Assembly: GCF_030538695.1 (NCBI RefSeq)
Contig: NZ_JAUNTN010000030.1
Location: 1-37,301, forward strand
Direction of reading: 5' to 3'
Length of the DNA stretch: 37,301 nt
DNA from: Paracoccus sp. (in: a-proteobacteria)
Lineage (GTDB): Bacteria; Pseudomonadota; Alphaproteobacteria; Rhodobacterales; Rhodobacteraceae
Positions 7,253 through 16,771 of this stretch are shown here, in pieces. The translations under genes and the position numbers were made by a program. The notes beneath the pieces are model-generated. The model was not told the origin of the DNA and searched no databases. It saw only the letters and a program-made list of their open reading frames with translations. How positions within the stretch are numbered: the first letter of the stretch is position 1; each line of letters begins with the position of its first letter.

Positions 7253-9145
7253 ATGAGAAGCACAATTCGCAAGACGATGACCTATGTCTCGCCAATGGCG
7301 GTGGCTGCGGTTTTGGCGTTCGGGGCGCCAGCAGCAGCCAATGACCAGCTGGTCGAGCTTGCCAAGGATCCGGCGAACTGGGTCATGACCGGGCGCGATT
7401 ACAACGCGCAGAACTATTCCGAGATGACCGAGATCAACAAGGAAAACGTCAAGGACCTGCGCCCGGCCTGGTCGTTCTCGACCGGGGTGCTGCACGGGCA
7501 CGAAGGCACGCCGCTTGTCGTGGGCGACAAGATGTTCGTCCATTCGCCCTTCCCGAACACCACCTTCGCCCTGGATCTGAACGATCCCGGGACGATCCTG
7601 TGGCAGAACAAGCCGCGCCAGAACCCGACCGCCCGCACGGTCGCCTGCTGCGACGTGGTGAACCGTGGTCTGGCCTATTGGCCGGGCGACGACACGCGCG
7701 GGCCTCTGGTGTTCCGCACCCAGCTTGACGGGCATATCGTCGCCATGGATGCCGAGACGGGACAGAACGTCTGGATCATGGAAAACTCGGACATCAGGGT
7801 CGGCTCGACCCTGACCATCGCGCCCTATGTCATCAAGGACATGGTGCTGGTGGGATCGTCGGGCGCGGAGCTGGGCGTGCGCGGCTATGTCACCGCCTAT
7901 GACGTGAAGACCGGCGAACAGCGCTGGCGCGCCTTTGCCACCGGTCCGGACGAGGAACTGAAGCTGGCCTCGGACTTCAATGAGCCGAACCCTCATTACG
8001 GGCAGTTCAACCTGGGGACTGAAACCTGGGAAGGCGACGCCTGGAAGATCGGCGGCGGCACCAACTGGGGCTGGTATGCCTATGACCCCGAGGTGGACCT
8101 GTTCTATTACGGCTCGGGCAACCCGGCGCCCTGGAACGAAACGATGCGTCCGGGCGACAACAAGTGGACCATGGCCATCTGGGGCCGCGAGGCCGCCACG
8201 GGCGAGGCCAAGTTCGCCTATCAGAAGACGCCGCATGACGAATGGGATTATGCCGGCGTCAACGTGATGATGCTGTCCGAACAGGAAGACAAGGACGGCA
8301 ACATGCGCAAGTTGCTGACCCACCCGGATCGCAACGGCATCGTCTATACGCTGGACCGCACCAACGGCGACCTGATCTCGGCCGACAAGATGGACGACAC
8401 GGTCAACTGGGTGAAGGAAGTGCAGCTGGATACCGGCCTTCCGGTCCGCGATCCGGAATTCGGCACGCGCATGGACCACAAGGCGCGCGACATCTGCCCC
8501 TCGGCCATGGGCTATCACAACCAGGGCCACGACAGCTATGACCCGGACCGCAAGCTGTTCATGCTGGGCATCAACCACATCTGCATGGACTGGGAACCGT
8601 TCATGCTGCCCTATCGCGCGGGCCAGTTCTTCGTGGGCGCCACGCTGGACATGTATCCAGGGCCGAAGGGCGACCGCCAGAACGGTCTGGGTCTGGGCCA
8701 GATCAAGGCCTACAACGCCATCACCGGCGAAATGGCATGGGAGCATATGGAGCGCTTCTCCATCTGGGGCGGCACCATGGCGACTGCCGGCGGGCTGACC
8801 TTCTATGGCACGCTGGACGGCTATATCAAGGCCCGCGACAGCGACACGGGCGACCTGCTGTGGAAACACAAGCTGCCGTCGGGCGTGATCGGCCATCCGA
8901 TGACCTATCAGCATGACGGGCGCCAGTATATCGCCATCTATTACGGTGTCGGCGGCTGGCCCGGCGTGGGCCTGGTCTTCGACCTGAACGACCCGACCGC
9001 TGGTCTGGGGTCTGTGGGCGCATTCCGCAGGCTGCAAGAGTTCACCCAGATGGGCGGCGGCGTGATGGTCTTCTCGCTGAATGGCGACAGCGTCTACACC
9101 GACGACGTGAACACCGGCGAATGGATCCCGGGCGACGACGCCTGA
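7253..9145 (+). CDS. mxaF: MxaF: calcium/PQQ methanol dehydrogenase large subunit
   Basis: Oxidises methanol to formaldehyde in the periplasm with PQQ, as an alpha2-beta2 enzyme with MxaI. The protein has 630 residues. A signal peptide ends at Ala29 (APAAA before NDQL). Counting from Asn30, the classical active-site numbering is met exactly: vicinal Cys103-Cys104 (VACCDVV), Glu177 (SSGAELG), Trp243 (TNWGW), Asn261 (GNPAPW) and catalytic Asp303 (EWDYAGVN). Residue 305 is Ala; lanthanide XoxF enzymes carry Asp there, so this is the calcium type. Repeated W-docking motifs of the eight-bladed propeller are visible throughout. A strong ribosome binding site lies 5 bases before the ATG. First gene of the long rightward operon. 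Confidence 0.98.
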   Translation: MRSTIRKTMTYVSPMAVAAVLAFGAPAAANDQLVELAKDPANWVMTGRDYNAQNYSEMTEINKENVKDLRPAWSFSTGVLHGHEGTPLVVGDKMFVHSPFPNTTFALDLNDPGTILWQNKPRQNPTARTVACCDVVNRGLAYWPGDDTRGPLVFRTQLDGHIVAMDAETGQNVWIMENSDIRVGSTLTIAPYVIKDMVLVGSSGAELGVRGYVTAYDVKTGEQRWRAFATGPDEELKLASDFNEPNPHYGQFNLGTETWEGDAWKIGGGTNWGWYAYDPEVDLFYYGSGNPAPWNETMRPGDNKWTMAIWGREAATGEAKFAYQKTPHDEWDYAGVNVMMLSEQEDKDGNMRKLLTHPDRNGIVYTLDRTNGDLISADKMDDTVNWVKEVQLDTGLPVRDPEFGTRMDHKARDICPSAMGYHNQGHDSYDPDRKLFMLGINHICMDWEPFMLPYRAGQFFVGATLDMYPGPKGDRQNGLGLGQIKAYNAITGEMAWEHMERFSIWGGTMATAGGLTFYGTLDGYIKARDSDTGDLLWKHKLPSGVIGHPMTYQHDGRQYIAIYYGVGGWPGVGLVFDLNDPTAGLGSVGAFRRLQEFTQMGGGVMVFSLNGDSVYTDDVNTGEWIPGDDA

Positions 9146-9153
9146 TCCCTGCC

Positions 9154-9179
9154 GCGGCGGGCTGCAACCGGCCCGCCGC
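9154..9179 (+). promoter_or_regulatory. mRNA hairpin between mxaF and mxaJ
   Basis: GCGGCGGGC (9154-9162) pairs perfectly with GCCCGCCGC (9171-9179) around an 8-base loop. No T-run follows, so it is not a classical terminator. It may protect the 3' end of mxaF mRNA and raise mxaF expression above that of the downstream genes. The role is inferred. Confidence 0.6.
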
Positions 9180-9209
9180 ACCATTAACCGACATTTGGGA
9201 GACTTCACG

Positions 9210-10046
9210 ATGAATGCCATGATTTCGCGCTTCGGCTGCGGAACGGTTGCCCTGCTGTGCAGCCTTGGTGCAACCAATGCCCAAGCCGCCGACACCCTGC
9301 GGGTCTGCGCCTCGACCATGGACGCGCCCTATTCGACCAGGAACGGCACCGGGTTCGAGAACAGGATCGCCGAGGTTCTGGCCGACGAGGCCGGGATGAC
9401 CCTGGATCTGGTGATGATCAACAAGGATGCGATCTATCTGGTCCGCGACGGGATCGAGGACGATCTGTGCGACGTGCTGATCGGCGTCGATCAGGACGAC
9501 AAGCGGCTGCTGACCAGCAAGCCCTATTACCGTTCGGCCTATGCCTTCATCGGCCGCGAGGACCGCAACTTCGATGGCGACAAGTGGCAGGACATCGACC
9601 GGGAAGGCTTCGACACCTTTTCCTATCGGTATCATAGCCCGGCCGAGACAATCCTGAAATATACCGGCCGCTATGAATACAATCTGATCTATCAGGCCTC
9701 GCTGACCGACTTCGAGGACAGGCGCAACAAATACACCCAAGTGCCAGCCGATCGCGTCGTGTCCGAGGTGGCGGCAGGCAATGCCGATCTGGGCATCGCC
9801 TTCGCCCCGGATGTCGCCCGCTATGTCCGCGACTCGCGCGTGCCGCTGAAGCTGACGCTGATCACCAACGAGATCGAGCGTCAGGACGGCCTGATCATTC
9901 CCCTGCAATACAGCCAATCGGTGGGCGTCGCAAAAACGAAGCCCGAGTTGCTGGAGCGCATCGATCAGGCGCTCGAGACGGGCAGGGACCGCATCCAGGC
10001 GATCCTGGACGAAGAAGGCATCCCGACCCTGCCACTGAACAGCTGA
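9210..10046 (+). CDS. mxaJ: MxaJ: periplasmic protein of the methanol oxidation system
   Basis: A 278-residue protein with a signal peptide (cleavage likely after ATNAQA, residue 26) and the fold of family-3 solute-binding proteins: DTLRVCASTMDAPYSTRNGT, GFENRIAEVLADEAG and GNADLGIAFAPDVARYV. MxaJ is required for assembly or stability of methanol dehydrogenase; its exact role is unsettled. The ATG at 9210 is preceded by GGGAG at a good distance; an in-frame TTG at 9195 is less likely. Lies between mxaF and mxaG, as in other mxa operons. Confidence 0.93.
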   Translation: MNAMISRFGCGTVALLCSLGATNAQAADTLRVCASTMDAPYSTRNGTGFENRIAEVLADEAGMTLDLVMINKDAIYLVRDGIEDDLCDVLIGVDQDDKRLLTSKPYYRSAYAFIGREDRNFDGDKWQDIDREGFDTFSYRYHSPAETILKYTGRYEYNLIYQASLTDFEDRRNKYTQVPADRVVSEVAAGNADLGIAFAPDVARYVRDSRVPLKLTLITNEIERQDGLIIPLQYSQSVGVAKTKPELLERIDQALETGRDRIQAILDEEGIPTLPLNS

Positions 10047-10061
10047 AGACAAGGATATAAC

Positions 10062-10592
10062 ATGAGGCAACTTATTCTGGCAGCTACGATTATGGGGTTG
10101 GGCGCGGGAGCCGCCTTTGCCCAGCCGCAGTTCTACAACGCCGTTGACGGGACGCCACTGAATTTCGACGATGCGATGGAGGAAGGGCGCGATACCGAAG
10201 CCGTCAAGGAATTCATGCAGACGGGCGTCAACATCTACAACGAAAACCCCGACGTGATGGAGCATGCCGAGGAACAGTACAACACGATGTGTTCGGGCTG
10301 TCATGGCCACTATGCCGAAGGCAAGATCGGACCGGGGCTGAACGACGACTTCTGGTCCTATGAGATGGGCAAGACCGACGTCGGGCTGTTTTCCATCCTG
10401 TATGGCGGTGCGTCAGGGCAGATGGGTCCGATGTGGGGCAGCCTGACGCTGGACGAGATGCTGCTGGCCATGGCCTGGGTGCGCCACCTTTACACAGGCC
10501 AGCCCGAGACCGCGTCCTGGCTGAGCCCCGAGCAGCGTGAAGCCTTCACCCCGTTCAAGCCGAAGGGCACCGGAGGGGACGAGCGGTCCTGA
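10062..10592 (+). CDS. mxaG: MxaG: cytochrome cL, electron acceptor of methanol dehydrogenase
   Basis: A 176-residue c-type cytochrome. Signal peptide of about 20 residues (ending AAFA before QPQF). The haem site is CSGCH at 77-81 and a Met ligand is probably 121 or 124 in GQMGPMWG. The surrounding acidic sequence is typical of cytochrome cL, which takes electrons from PQQ on MxaF and passes them to cytochrome c550 and an oxidase. Starts 15 bases after mxaJ with an AAGGA site. Length and haem position agree with cytochrome cL rather than with ordinary small cytochromes c. Confidence 0.95.
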   Translation: MRQLILAATIMGLGAGAAFAQPQFYNAVDGTPLNFDDAMEEGRDTEAVKEFMQTGVNIYNENPDVMEHAEEQYNTMCSGCHGHYAEGKIGPGLNDDFWSYEMGKTDVGLFSILYGGASGQMGPMWGSLTLDEMLLAMAWVRHLYTGQPETASWLSPEQREAFTPFKPKGTGGDERS

Positions 10593-10650
10593 GGCCACTA
10601 CCGACCAGGGTGGAACACGCCCCGGTCCTTTCCAGAGAGGAGGAGAAAAG

Positions 10651-10962
10651 ATGAAACTGATCGCACTGGGCGTCGTCGTCGCAATGTCCCTGGCTGCCCC
10701 GGCCCTGGCCTATGACGGCACAAACTGCCGGGCACCCGGCAACTGCTGGGAACCCAAGCCTGATTATCCCGAACGGGTGGAAGGGTCCGAATATGACCCG
10801 CAGCACGACCCGGCGGAACTGTCCAAGCAGGGTGAATCCCTTGCAGCGATGGACAATCGCAACGCCTGGCGGGTCTGGCACATGGCCCAGACCGGCAGCT
10901 TTGAATACGACGTCACGAAGATCCCTGGCTATGAGGAGGGTGGCACGCCGCCCGCCCAGTGA
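10651..10962 (+). CDS. mxaI: MxaI: methanol dehydrogenase small subunit
   Basis: A 103-residue precursor. Signal peptide to Ala20, then mature YDGTNCRAPGNC. The two cysteines fall at mature positions 6 and 12, the known disulfide of the beta subunit. The rest is the extended Lys/Glu-rich chain that wraps around MxaF, ending in a helix (MDNRNAWRVWHMAQTG). The ATG at 10651 is preceded by AGGAGGAG, which settles the start. MxaI is found only with calcium-type MxaF, supporting that assignment. Confidence 0.95.
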   Translation: MKLIALGVVVAMSLAAPALAYDGTNCRAPGNCWEPKPDYPERVEGSEYDPQHDPAELSKQGESLAAMDNRNAWRVWHMAQTGSFEYDVTKIPGYEEGGTPPAQ

Positions 10963-10969
10963 CCGGGGC

Positions 10970-11016
10970 GTGCCGCGCCCGGACGTTTTCCCAAATGTCA
11001 CGTCCCGGCGCGGCAC
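10970..11016 (+). promoter_or_regulatory. Large mRNA hairpin between mxaI and mxaR
   Basis: Two 17-base arms, 10970-10986 (GTGCCGCGCC...) and 11000-11016 (...GGCGCGGCAC), pair with one mismatch around a 13-base loop. It separates the abundant structural genes mxaFJGI from the accessory genes mxaRSACKLD. Without a T-run after it, it is better read as an RNA processing, stabilising or attenuating element than as a full terminator. The role is inferred. Confidence 0.65.
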
Positions 11017-11038
11017 ATCCGCCTATCTACGGTGATTC

Positions 11039-12067
11039 ATGCTGCAAGACCCCAAAGCCTCGGCTGACTGGCTGTCCCGCCTACACGACGCCGAAGCGCA
11101 ACTGAACGGCGCCATTCTGGGCCAGTCCCGTGCCATTCGCCTGATCCTGCTGTCTGTCCTCGCGCGCGGCCATGTCCTGCTGGCGGGCGATGTCGGCACA
11201 GGCAAGACCACGCTTTTGCGCGCTGTCGCCCGTTCCATCGGCGGCCCCTATGCGCGGGTCGAGGGGACGGTGGACCTGCTGCCCACCGACCTGATCTATG
11301 ACGCGCATCTGGACGCCGATGGAAAGCCCCGCATCGAGCCAGGCCCGGCGCTGTCGAAGGGCGAGGATCTGTCGATCTTCTTCTTCAACGAGATCAACCG
11401 GGCGCGCCCGCAGGTCCATGCCATGCTGCTGCGCATGATGGCCGAGCGCAGCCTGACCGCCTTCCGCCGCGAATACCGGTTCCCGCATCTTCAGGTCTTT
11501 GCCGACCGCAACCAGATCGAGCGGGACGAGACCTTCGAATTGCCGGCCGCCGCCCGCGACCGCTTTGCCATGGAGATCGCGGTGACGGCTCCCGCCGAGC
11601 GTGACGACAGGATCGCCCTGGCCTTCGACACGCGCTTTCATGACACCGACGCGCTGATCGACACCATTACGCCGGGGCTGCTGCCTTATCACGGTCTGAA
11701 CGCTCTGGCCGTGCAGATTCAGGACAATGTCCATGCCAGCCCCCTGCTGCAACGCTATGTCTTCGATCTTTGCGAAGCGTTGCGCGACCCTGTCAGGGCG
11801 GGCCTGACAATCGAGGGCGCGGATATGGCCCGGCTGGTGCGGGGCGGCGTCAGCCCGCGCGGGATGCAGGCCCTGGTGCGCCTGGCGCGGGCTGCCGCCT
11901 GGGCCGAGGGGCGCGATGCGGTGCTGCCCCAGGACGTGCGCGAGGTCTTTGGGCCGGTCATGGCTCATCGCACCTTTCTTGGTCCTGCCTATGAGGCGCG
12001 GCGAGAGGTTCTGGTGCCTGCGCTGATGCGCGCTGCCTTCGACAAGATCCCGGTGCCGGCCCAATGA
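11039..12067 (+). CDS. mxaR: MxaR: MoxR-family AAA+ ATPase
   Basis: A 342-residue AAA+ ATPase. Walker A is GDVGTGKTTLL (about 50-60) and Walker B is LSIFFFNEINRA (about 111-122, with Glu118). A sensor/arginine region and a C-terminal helical lid with SPRGMQALVRLARAAA follow. MoxR proteins act as chaperones for metal-cofactor insertion. Here the client is probably calcium loading or maturation of methanol dehydrogenase together with the vWA proteins MxaC and MxaL and the DUF58 protein MxaS. Overlaps mxaS (ATGA). No strong ribosome binding site precedes it. Confidence 0.93.
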   Translation: MLQDPKASADWLSRLHDAEAQLNGAILGQSRAIRLILLSVLARGHVLLAGDVGTGKTTLLRAVARSIGGPYARVEGTVDLLPTDLIYDAHLDADGKPRIEPGPALSKGEDLSIFFFNEINRARPQVHAMLLRMMAERSLTAFRREYRFPHLQVFADRNQIERDETFELPAAARDRFAMEIAVTAPAERDDRIALAFDTRFHDTDALIDTITPGLLPYHGLNALAVQIQDNVHASPLLQRYVFDLCEALRDPVRAGLTIEGADMARLVRGGVSPRGMQALVRLARAAAWAEGRDAVLPQDVREVFGPVMAHRTFLGPAYEARREVLVPALMRAAFDKIPVPAQ

Positions 12068-12927
12068 CGGCGGAACTGCACCTTTTCGATGCCCTTGCCT
12101 GGCGTATGTCGAAGGCACAGGCTGGTCTGCGCCAGGGAGTGCATCGCGGCAGGATGCGTGGCGCAGGAGAGGCTTTCGCCGACATCGCACCTCTTCTGGC
12201 CCATCCGGACGCAAGGCGGTTGGACATGCGACGCTCGCTGACCGATCCTCTTGGCGGTTTCTTTGTCCGCCGCTTTGAACGCCCCACCGACATCACCCTC
12301 CATATCCTTGTGGACGGGTCTGCCTCGCTTGCGGCCGGGGCGTCATCCGACCCACAGGGTCTGGCGGCGCTGCTGGCCGGTGGGCTTGCACAAGCGGCCC
12401 GGCGCGGCGGCGATCTGGCTGCGGTGCAGGTCGTCGGAGGCGCTACGCTGCTTGCAGCATCGCCGTCAGCGCGCCATGCCGGACTGGGCGAAGAGGTTCG
12501 CCAGATGATCGCCCGGCTGACCCCTGCGGGTTCCGGCATCGGCGGTCTGGTGGATGCTGCCTCGGCGCTGCCGCAGCGGCGGGTCCTTGTTGCGCTTGTG
12601 TCGGACTTCAACCTTTCCGAAACGGAACTTGACGCGCTTCTGGCGTCGCTTGATCCCCGGCCTGTGCTGCCGTTCTGGCTGCGCGACAGCGGGTTGGAGG
12701 AACCCCCATCCGCCTTCGGTCTGGCCGAAGTCCGCGATCCGGAAACCGGCCACCGCCGAACGCTGCTGACCACGCGCAAATGGGCGACCCGGCAGGCCGA
12801 GGCAGGGCGACGCCACAGGACGGCCCTGCGCGCCATCTTTGCAAGCCACGGCCTGCACCCCATCGAGATCCGCAACAGCATCGACATCGACCAGATCATA
12901 GCCGCACTGGACGAGGTGTCCTTATGA
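12064..12927 (+). CDS. mxaS: MxaS: DUF58-family protein
   Basis: A 287-residue cytoplasmic protein. It has the DUF58 signature region RLDMRRSLTDPLGGFFVRRF followed by a vWA-like core: ITLHILVDGSASL (about 79-91) and VLVALVSDFNLSETELDALL. No membrane segment. DUF58 proteins accompany MoxR ATPases; in mxa operons MxaS is needed for active methanol dehydrogenase. Both ends overlap its neighbours by the ATGA arrangement, so it is made together with MxaR and MxaA. Confidence 0.9.
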   Translation: MTAELHLFDALAWRMSKAQAGLRQGVHRGRMRGAGEAFADIAPLLAHPDARRLDMRRSLTDPLGGFFVRRFERPTDITLHILVDGSASLAAGASSDPQGLAALLAGGLAQAARRGGDLAAVQVVGGATLLAASPSARHAGLGEEVRQMIARLTPAGSGIGGLVDAASALPQRRVLVALVSDFNLSETELDALLASLDPRPVLPFWLRDSGLEEPPSAFGLAEVRDPETGHRRTLLTTRKWATRQAEAGRRHRTALRAIFASHGLHPIEIRNSIDIDQIIAALDEVSL

Positions 12928-13742
12928 AATGGCTGCTGCTGGCGCTGCTGCCCTTTCCTGTCCTGGCGCAGCCGGTCGTCACGGCAGAAAACCCGCATAG
13001 CTATGGCTGGTGGTTGGGCGACGAATTGGTGCAGCGCATCAGTATCGGCCTGCCGCCCGGCGTCAGCGTCGATCCCGCCAGCCTGCCCAAGCCGCGCGCC
13101 GTCGATTACTGGCTGGACCTGAGCAGCGTCGAAGCCGAGCAGACTGATACGGCGCTGCGCCTGACCCTGCACTGGCAGAATTTCTATTCTGCACTCGAAC
13201 CGAGCCGGCGCGATGTTCCGCCGCAATCCATCCGTCTGACAGACAGAACCGCCATCCAACTGCCCGGCTTCGCCTTTGTCACCTCGCCAATCCGCCCGAT
13301 CATGGCGCCCTCGACACGCGATCAGCTTCAGCCGGATCCCCGCTTCAGGTTGATCGACACGACACCTGCGCGCATCGGATTGGGCCTGTCGCTCGCAGGG
13401 CTGACTCTGTCGGTGCTGGCTCTTGCCTGGCATCAGGCCTTGGGACCGTTCCGCGCCCGCGCGGCCCGGCCATTCACGCGTGCGGCCCGCGCCATGGCCC
13501 GAAATCCCGACCGCCGCTTGCTGCATCGTGCCCTGGACGCAGCCTTCGGTCGCGTCCTGATCGGCGCGGACCTGCCGCGTTTTCTGGCATCGAACCCGCA
13601 GTTTCAGCCACTGGCGGATCGCCTGTCAGCATTCTTTGCCGCCTCGGACACAACCTTCTTCGGCAAAGGCAAAGCGCCTGATCCGGCAGAGGCGATGAGC
13701 CTGGCTCGTGCCCTTTCCCGGATCGAACGGGGGCGGTCATGA
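12924..13742 (+). CDS. mxaA: MxaA: membrane protein for methanol dehydrogenase maturation
   Basis: A 272-residue protein with a signal peptide (LLLALLPFPVLAQP), a periplasmic beta-rich region (about 20-140), one membrane helix at about 153-170 (GLSLAGLTLSVLALAW) and a cytoplasmic C-terminal region. MxaA is required for calcium incorporation into methanol dehydrogenase in methylotrophs. The ATG at 12924 overlaps the mxaS stop. Its stop overlaps the mxaC start. Assigned by architecture and by its fixed position in the operon. Confidence 0.85.
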   Translation: MKWLLLALLPFPVLAQPVVTAENPHSYGWWLGDELVQRISIGLPPGVSVDPASLPKPRAVDYWLDLSSVEAEQTDTALRLTLHWQNFYSALEPSRRDVPPQSIRLTDRTAIQLPGFAFVTSPIRPIMAPSTRDQLQPDPRFRLIDTTPARIGLGLSLAGLTLSVLALAWHQALGPFRARAARPFTRAARAMARNPDRRLLHRALDAAFGRVLIGADLPRFLASNPQFQPLADRLSAFFAASDTTFFGKGKAPDPAEAMSLARALSRIERGRS

Positions 13743-14752
13743 TCGGCTTTACCGCGCCTCTTGCGTTATGGCTTTTGCCCCTCGCGGGTTTGCCGCTTTT
13801 GACACGATGGTTGCAGGCATCGGCCGTGCCCCGGTTGGATTTGCGACCGGCCGAGGGCGCCTCGCGCGCGGTGGATCACGGCTTGACGGCTGCGGGGATG
13901 ATCGCGCTTGCGGCCCTGATCCTGGGATTGGCCGGACCATTCCTTCGCGGCGGCACCGCGCCATATCGCGGCAACGGCACAAATCTGGTGCTGCTGATCG
14001 ACCGCTCGTCCAGCATGGATGATACCTTCGCGGGCCGTGCCCCCGACGGGGCCGAGGAAAGCAAATCCGCAGCCGCCCGCCGCATCCTTCAGAGCTTTAT
14101 CGCCGAAAGGCCCGATGACCGCATCGGGATCGCTGCCTTTTCGACCGCGCCACTGCAGGTGCTGCCGATGACGACCAGTCGCACCGCCATCGCTGCCGCC
14201 ATTGCGGCACAAGGCGAACGGGGATTGTCGCAGACCAATGTAGGGCGCGGGCTGGCCTTGGCGATGCAGATGACGCGCGATGCTTCGGGTCTGGGTTCGC
14301 GCGCGGTCGTGCTTGTCTCGGACGGTGCGGCGGTCGTCTCGCCCGAGATTCAGGATATGGTGCGCGAACTTGCCCTGGAACAGCAGGTCAACCTTTACTG
14401 GCTGTATCTCAGGACCGCGGGCGCAAGAAGCATCTTCGATCCCGGCAAGCCGGGCGAGGCCGACACCCCACAGACCCGTCCGGAACGCCACTTGCATCTG
14501 CTGCTTCAGCGCCTGGGCATCACTTATCGCGCCTTCGAGGCTGAAAGCGCGGAAGCCGTGGCCGAGGCCGTGGCCGAGATCGGCAAGATGGAAACCAAGC
14601 CCATCCTGATCGAACGCAGCCTTCCGCGACGCGAACTGGGCTGGCTGTGCTTCCTGATCGCCACGCTGGCCGCCCTTGCCCTGACGGCCGCCCGTTGGCT
14701 GGAACGTCCCTTTGCCCCGGTGCATCCCGCACCCTTGGTGCGCCGGCCATGA
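13739..14752 (+). CDS. mxaC: MxaC: membrane-anchored vWA protein
   Basis: A 337-residue BatA-like protein. N-terminal membrane helices at about 4-22 and 48-68, then a von Willebrand A domain with the metal site DRSSSM (Asp88, Ser90, Ser92), further RIGIAAFSTAPLQVLPM and VVLVSDGAAVV, and a C-terminal membrane helix (about 300-320). Works with MxaR, MxaS, MxaA, MxaK and MxaL in maturing methanol dehydrogenase, probably in calcium insertion. The region just before the last helix contains a short duplication (AEAVAEAVAE). Confidence 0.9.
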   Translation: MIGFTAPLALWLLPLAGLPLLTRWLQASAVPRLDLRPAEGASRAVDHGLTAAGMIALAALILGLAGPFLRGGTAPYRGNGTNLVLLIDRSSSMDDTFAGRAPDGAEESKSAAARRILQSFIAERPDDRIGIAAFSTAPLQVLPMTTSRTAIAAAIAAQGERGLSQTNVGRGLALAMQMTRDASGLGSRAVVLVSDGAAVVSPEIQDMVRELALEQQVNLYWLYLRTAGARSIFDPGKPGEADTPQTRPERHLHLLLQRLGITYRAFEAESAEAVAEAVAEIGKMETKPILIERSLPRRELGWLCFLIATLAALALTAARWLERPFAPVHPAPLVRRP

Positions 14753-15300
14753 AACAATTTGCTTTTGTCGCGCTGCTGCTGTGCCTTGCCATTTCCTTGG
14801 CGGCATCGGTATGGTTCGGCCGTGCTGTCTGGCATGACCACCGCGATAACACCGCAATCCGGGACTTGGCCGCCGGTCGCGAGGCACAGCCAAGGCTGGA
14901 CGCGGATCCACGCGCGATCCATGCACGGATTCTGTTCCTTGCCTGGCGCAACCGTCTGCCAGAGGCCCGGGATCTTCTGCCTTTGCTGGCGGGTATGCGG
15001 CCCGATCTGCTGGCAGAGGCAAGCTATGCGATGGGAAATGCCCGGATGCGCGCCGCTTTCGACCGCATCGAGGAAGGACGTTTCGAGGACGCAGAAACCG
15101 AAGTTTCGCTTGCCAAGGCGGCCTATCGCGACGCCCTGCGCGCGGTGCCCGACTTCCGGGACGGAAAGGTGAACCTGGATCTGGCCATGCGGCTTGTCCG
15201 GGACCTGCCGCGCCCTGAGGCTGACGGCGAAACCGACCCCGATGCGCAGCCGCGACGGCTATGGACCGATCTGCCGGGACTTCCCAGGGGCGCACCATGA
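14749..15300 (+). CDS. mxaK: MxaK: membrane protein of the mxa operon
   Basis: A 183-residue protein with one N-terminal membrane helix (about 5-24) and a helical, TPR-like periplasmic part (RILFLAWRNRLPEARDLLPL, then AAFDRIEEGRFEDAETE). Mutants in other methylotrophs make inactive, calcium-poor methanol dehydrogenase. Overlaps mxaC and mxaL at both ends. The family diverges quickly, so the assignment rests partly on position between mxaC and mxaL. Confidence 0.85.
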   Translation: MKQFAFVALLLCLAISLAASVWFGRAVWHDHRDNTAIRDLAAGREAQPRLDADPRAIHARILFLAWRNRLPEARDLLPLLAGMRPDLLAEASYAMGNARMRAAFDRIEEGRFEDAETEVSLAKAAYRDALRAVPDFRDGKVNLDLAMRLVRDLPRPEADGETDPDAQPRRLWTDLPGLPRGAP

Positions 15301-16235
15301 AAAGGCGGATCATTCTTCCTGCCGTGGCAGCAGCCCTGGCAGCCGTGGCCATGACCGGCCCCGGCCTTCAGCGTCCCCAAACCCTGACTGATGCGCTGCT
15401 GGTCGTGGACATCACCCGGTCGATGAACACCCGCGATATGGCCGGCGTGTCCCGCCTTGATTTCGCCCGTCGCGCGCTGACGGACTGGATCGCGACGCGC
15501 CCCTGCGGCAGCCGCATCGGATTGGCCTTCTTTACCGAACGCCGCAGCCTGACCCTGTTCGAACCGGTAGAGATCTGCGCGGACTTCGCCTCAATCAAAG
15601 GGGCGCTTGAAAGCCTCGACTGGCGCATGGCCTGGGAAGGCGACAGCATGATCCAGAGGGGTCTGGACCATGCACTGCGCCGTGCCGAAGGCTTTGGCGT
15701 GCCCCTGATCTTCATCACGGACGGGCAAGAGGCCCCGCCCTTGCCATACTCCGGTCCTGCCAGATTCGCAGGAAATAGCCCGGGCGGAGTGATCCTGGGT
15801 GTTGGCGGGGACCAGCCCGCCCCGATCCCGAAATTCGACGATCTGGGGCGCGAAACCGGGTTCTATGAGGCAAGCGACGTGCAGCACGCCCCAGCCCGTT
15901 TCGGTGCGCCCCCGCCCGATGCATCCGAACGCCCCGGCTGGCACCCGCGCAACAATCCTTACGGTGAATCCGACCTTGAAGGGAGCGAGCATCTGTCAGC
16001 CTTGCGGGCGGATTACCTGTCCAGCCTGGCTGCGGACCGTGGTCTGGGCTTCCTGCGCCTTTCCGATGGGCCAGCAGCCCTTGATCGTGCCCTTGCCAGT
16101 CATGCGCCCGGAAAGGCCGTTACCGTCACCCGCAGCCTGTCGCCATTCCTGGCGACGGCAGCGCTGATCCTGTTGCTGACACTTTGGGTCACCGGCAGCA
16201 GGCGTATCACCTTGGCCCGGAAGGAAACCATATGA
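15297..16235 (+). CDS. mxaL: MxaL: vWA protein for methanol dehydrogenase maturation
   Basis: A 312-residue protein with an N-terminal export or anchor segment (about 5-22), a vWA domain with metal site DITRS (in LLVVDITRSMN), VPLIFITDGQEAPP and a C-terminal membrane helix (about 283-300). A second vWA protein beside MxaC in the calcium-insertion system. Overlaps mxaK and mxaD. The C-terminal basic tail after the helix would be cytoplasmic. Confidence 0.88.
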   Translation: MKRRIILPAVAAALAAVAMTGPGLQRPQTLTDALLVVDITRSMNTRDMAGVSRLDFARRALTDWIATRPCGSRIGLAFFTERRSLTLFEPVEICADFASIKGALESLDWRMAWEGDSMIQRGLDHALRRAEGFGVPLIFITDGQEAPPLPYSGPARFAGNSPGGVILGVGGDQPAPIPKFDDLGRETGFYEASDVQHAPARFGAPPPDASERPGWHPRNNPYGESDLEGSEHLSALRADYLSSLAADRGLGFLRLSDGPAALDRALASHAPGKAVTVTRSLSPFLATAALILLLTLWVTGSRRITLARKETI

Positions 16236-16771
16236 CATTTGGAAAAATTCTCGCAGCTGCCAGCCTGTCGGCCGCCCTTGCCATCCCCGCCTGGGCGCAT
16301 GGCCCGACGCCCCAGCAGGCTGAACAGAAGATCACCGTCGCCGCCGATCCGGATGCCGTCTGGCAAATACTGCGCGATCCGGCCAGCATCGCCGAATGGC
16401 ATCCGGCCGTCGCATCCGTGACAATAGAGGGAGAGGGCAGAGGCGCCAAGAGAAGCGTTGAGTTTACCTCGGGCGGCACGGTGATCGACGGCATCGACCG
16501 CATCGACGACGAAAAGATGGAGATCCGCTGGCGACTGAGCGAGGCTGACATCGAGGTGTTCCCGGCCAGCTATTACACCACCAACATCATCGTTGCTCCT
16601 GCCGCTGACGGCTCCGAGGTAACCTGGACAGCCAGCTTCTTCCGCGCCGATACCACGAATGAACCGGAGGAACGTTTCAGTGATGAAGCGGCTGTCACAG
16701 CAATGGAGGCGTTTATCGGCAGCGGGGTTTCGGGGCTCAAGTCTGCAGCCGAGGGAAATGACCCAAGCTGA
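16232..16771 (+). CDS. mxaD: MxaD: periplasmic SRPBCC protein
   Basis: A 179-residue protein with a signal peptide (cleavage likely after IPAWA) and a START/SRPBCC ligand-binding fold: ITVAADPDAVWQILRDPASI, AEWHPAVASV and an EVTWTASFFRAD strand. In Methylobacterium, MxaD improves electron transfer between methanol dehydrogenase and cytochrome cL. Last gene of the rightward operon, overlapping mxaL by ATGA, 130 bases before a strong terminator. Confidence 0.9.
   Translation: MTFGKILAAASLSAALAIPAWAHGPTPQQAEQKITVAADPDAVWQILRDPASIAEWHPAVASVTIEGEGRGAKRSVEFTSGGTVIDGIDRIDDEKMEIRWRLSEADIEVFPASYYTTNIIVAPAADGSEVTWTASFFRADTTNEPEERFSDEAAVTAMEAFIGSGVSGLKSAAEGNDPS

Noticed and set aside
7253..9145. Lanthanide-dependent XoxF identity for the dehydrogenase
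   Set aside because: The residue two after catalytic Asp303 is Ala, not Asp, and a small subunit gene (mxaI) is present, as in calcium MxaF systems.
7088..9319. 743-residue minus-strand open frame over mxaF
   Set aside because: It lies opposite a certain gene, is rich in His, Arg and Val without domains, and arises from the strong third-position GC bias of mxaF.
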